NCBI GenBank assembly: GCA_017626495.1
Contig: JAGAIP010000005.1
Location: forward strand, 186,001 to 250,000
Origin: Clostridia bacterium
GTDB lineage: Bacteria > Bacillota > Clostridia > Christensenellales > Borkfalkiaceae
Direction: 5' to 3'
DNA: 64,000 bases
A program made the position numbers and the translations under genes. The notes beneath the pieces were generated by a model. That model saw only the letters and a list, made by a program, of their open reading frames with translations, searched no databases and had not been told where the DNA came from. Positions 63,827 through 64,000 of this stretch are shown here, piece after piece. The stretch's first letter is position 1, and each line of letters opens with the position of its first letter.

Positions 63827-64000
63827 TTACCATACATAGCAGAGCACTTCGCCGCCTACGTTGGCAACTTTCGCCTGCTTGTCGGTCATGATACCCTTCG
63901 ACGTGGAAAGAATTGCGATACCGAGTCCGCCGATAACTTTGGGAAGGTTTTCGGTGTCTGCATAGGTACGAAGTCCGGGTTTGGATACTCTTTTGAGACC
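63827..64000 (-). CDS. rpsH: Ribosomal protein S8, C-terminal part
   Basis: 57 residues plus stop are visible and the frame is open at the right edge of the window. [34 protein letters not shown] and the end GGEVLCYVW are the classical C-terminus of uS8. The start lies beyond 64000. Stop is 12 bases before rplF. Confidence 0.96.
   Translation of the reverse strand, partial: GLKRVSKPGLRTYADTENLPKVIGGLGIAILSTSKGIMTDKQAKVANVGGEVLCYVW

Overview
The window looks like a chromosomal segment of a mid-GC, Gram-positive, spore-lineage Firmicute (Clostridia), probably an uncultured gut member. The evidence is a dimeric type glycyl-tRNA synthetase, TrmFO, RqcH, a PdaB-like sporulation deacetylase, strong GGAGG ribosome binding sites, consensus TTGACA-17-TATAAT promoters and a canonical ribosomal-protein operon. 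I infer the taxon only from gene content.

Layout. 1-3.4 kb: a minus-strand metF / MetH-activation-domain / metH operon, each pair joined by an ATGA overlap, with metH running off the left edge. 3.4-6.7 kb: an unknown membrane protein and glyQS. 6.7-13.4 kb: an AT-rich exopolysaccharide island (polymerase-like protein, three glycosyltransferases, a broken glycosyltransferase and a dead transposase). It is bracketed by two copies of a 74-bp direct repeat that carries a terminator. 13.4-26.3 kb: housekeeping genes: ssb-like, pdaB-like, gapA, lon-engB, an esterase, fba, tig-clpP-clpX and rqcH.

26.35-42.98 kb is an integrative mobilizable element with 35-bp imperfect terminal inverted repeats. 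It is inserted five bases after the rqcH stop codon. The backbone is a large serine recombinase at the right end, MobC plus a MobA/VirD2 relaxase with a candidate oriT, a ParB-like protein and small element proteins (TnpV, DUF6809). The cargo is unusual. A solute-binding lipoprotein, a membrane-spanning LuxR-type regulator and an XRE regulator form one operon. It diverges, across a candidate structured RNA with its own promoter, from two zinc-ribbon proteins and a 1143-residue repeat-rich cell-surface protein. A LexA/UmuD-like self-cleaving repressor follows. I read this as a possible ligand-sensing system that controls a surface protein, which is a hypothesis. Decayed fragments (7TM kinase/UmuC chimera, clipped YolD) sit at the left end.

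43-55 kb: a membrane XRE regulator, then a compact minus-strand operon yifB-dprA-topA-trmFO-hslV-hslU-hisS-trxA, and a processive glycosyltransferase with a consensus promoter and palindromic operator. 55.2-64 kb: the spc/alpha ribosomal operon read right to left: rpsH (partial), rplF, rplR, rpsE, rpmD, rplO, secY, adk, map, a KOW protein, infA, rpmJ, rpsM, rpsK, rpsD, rpoA, rplQ, ending at a strong terminator. No tRNA, rRNA or CRISPR array was seen.
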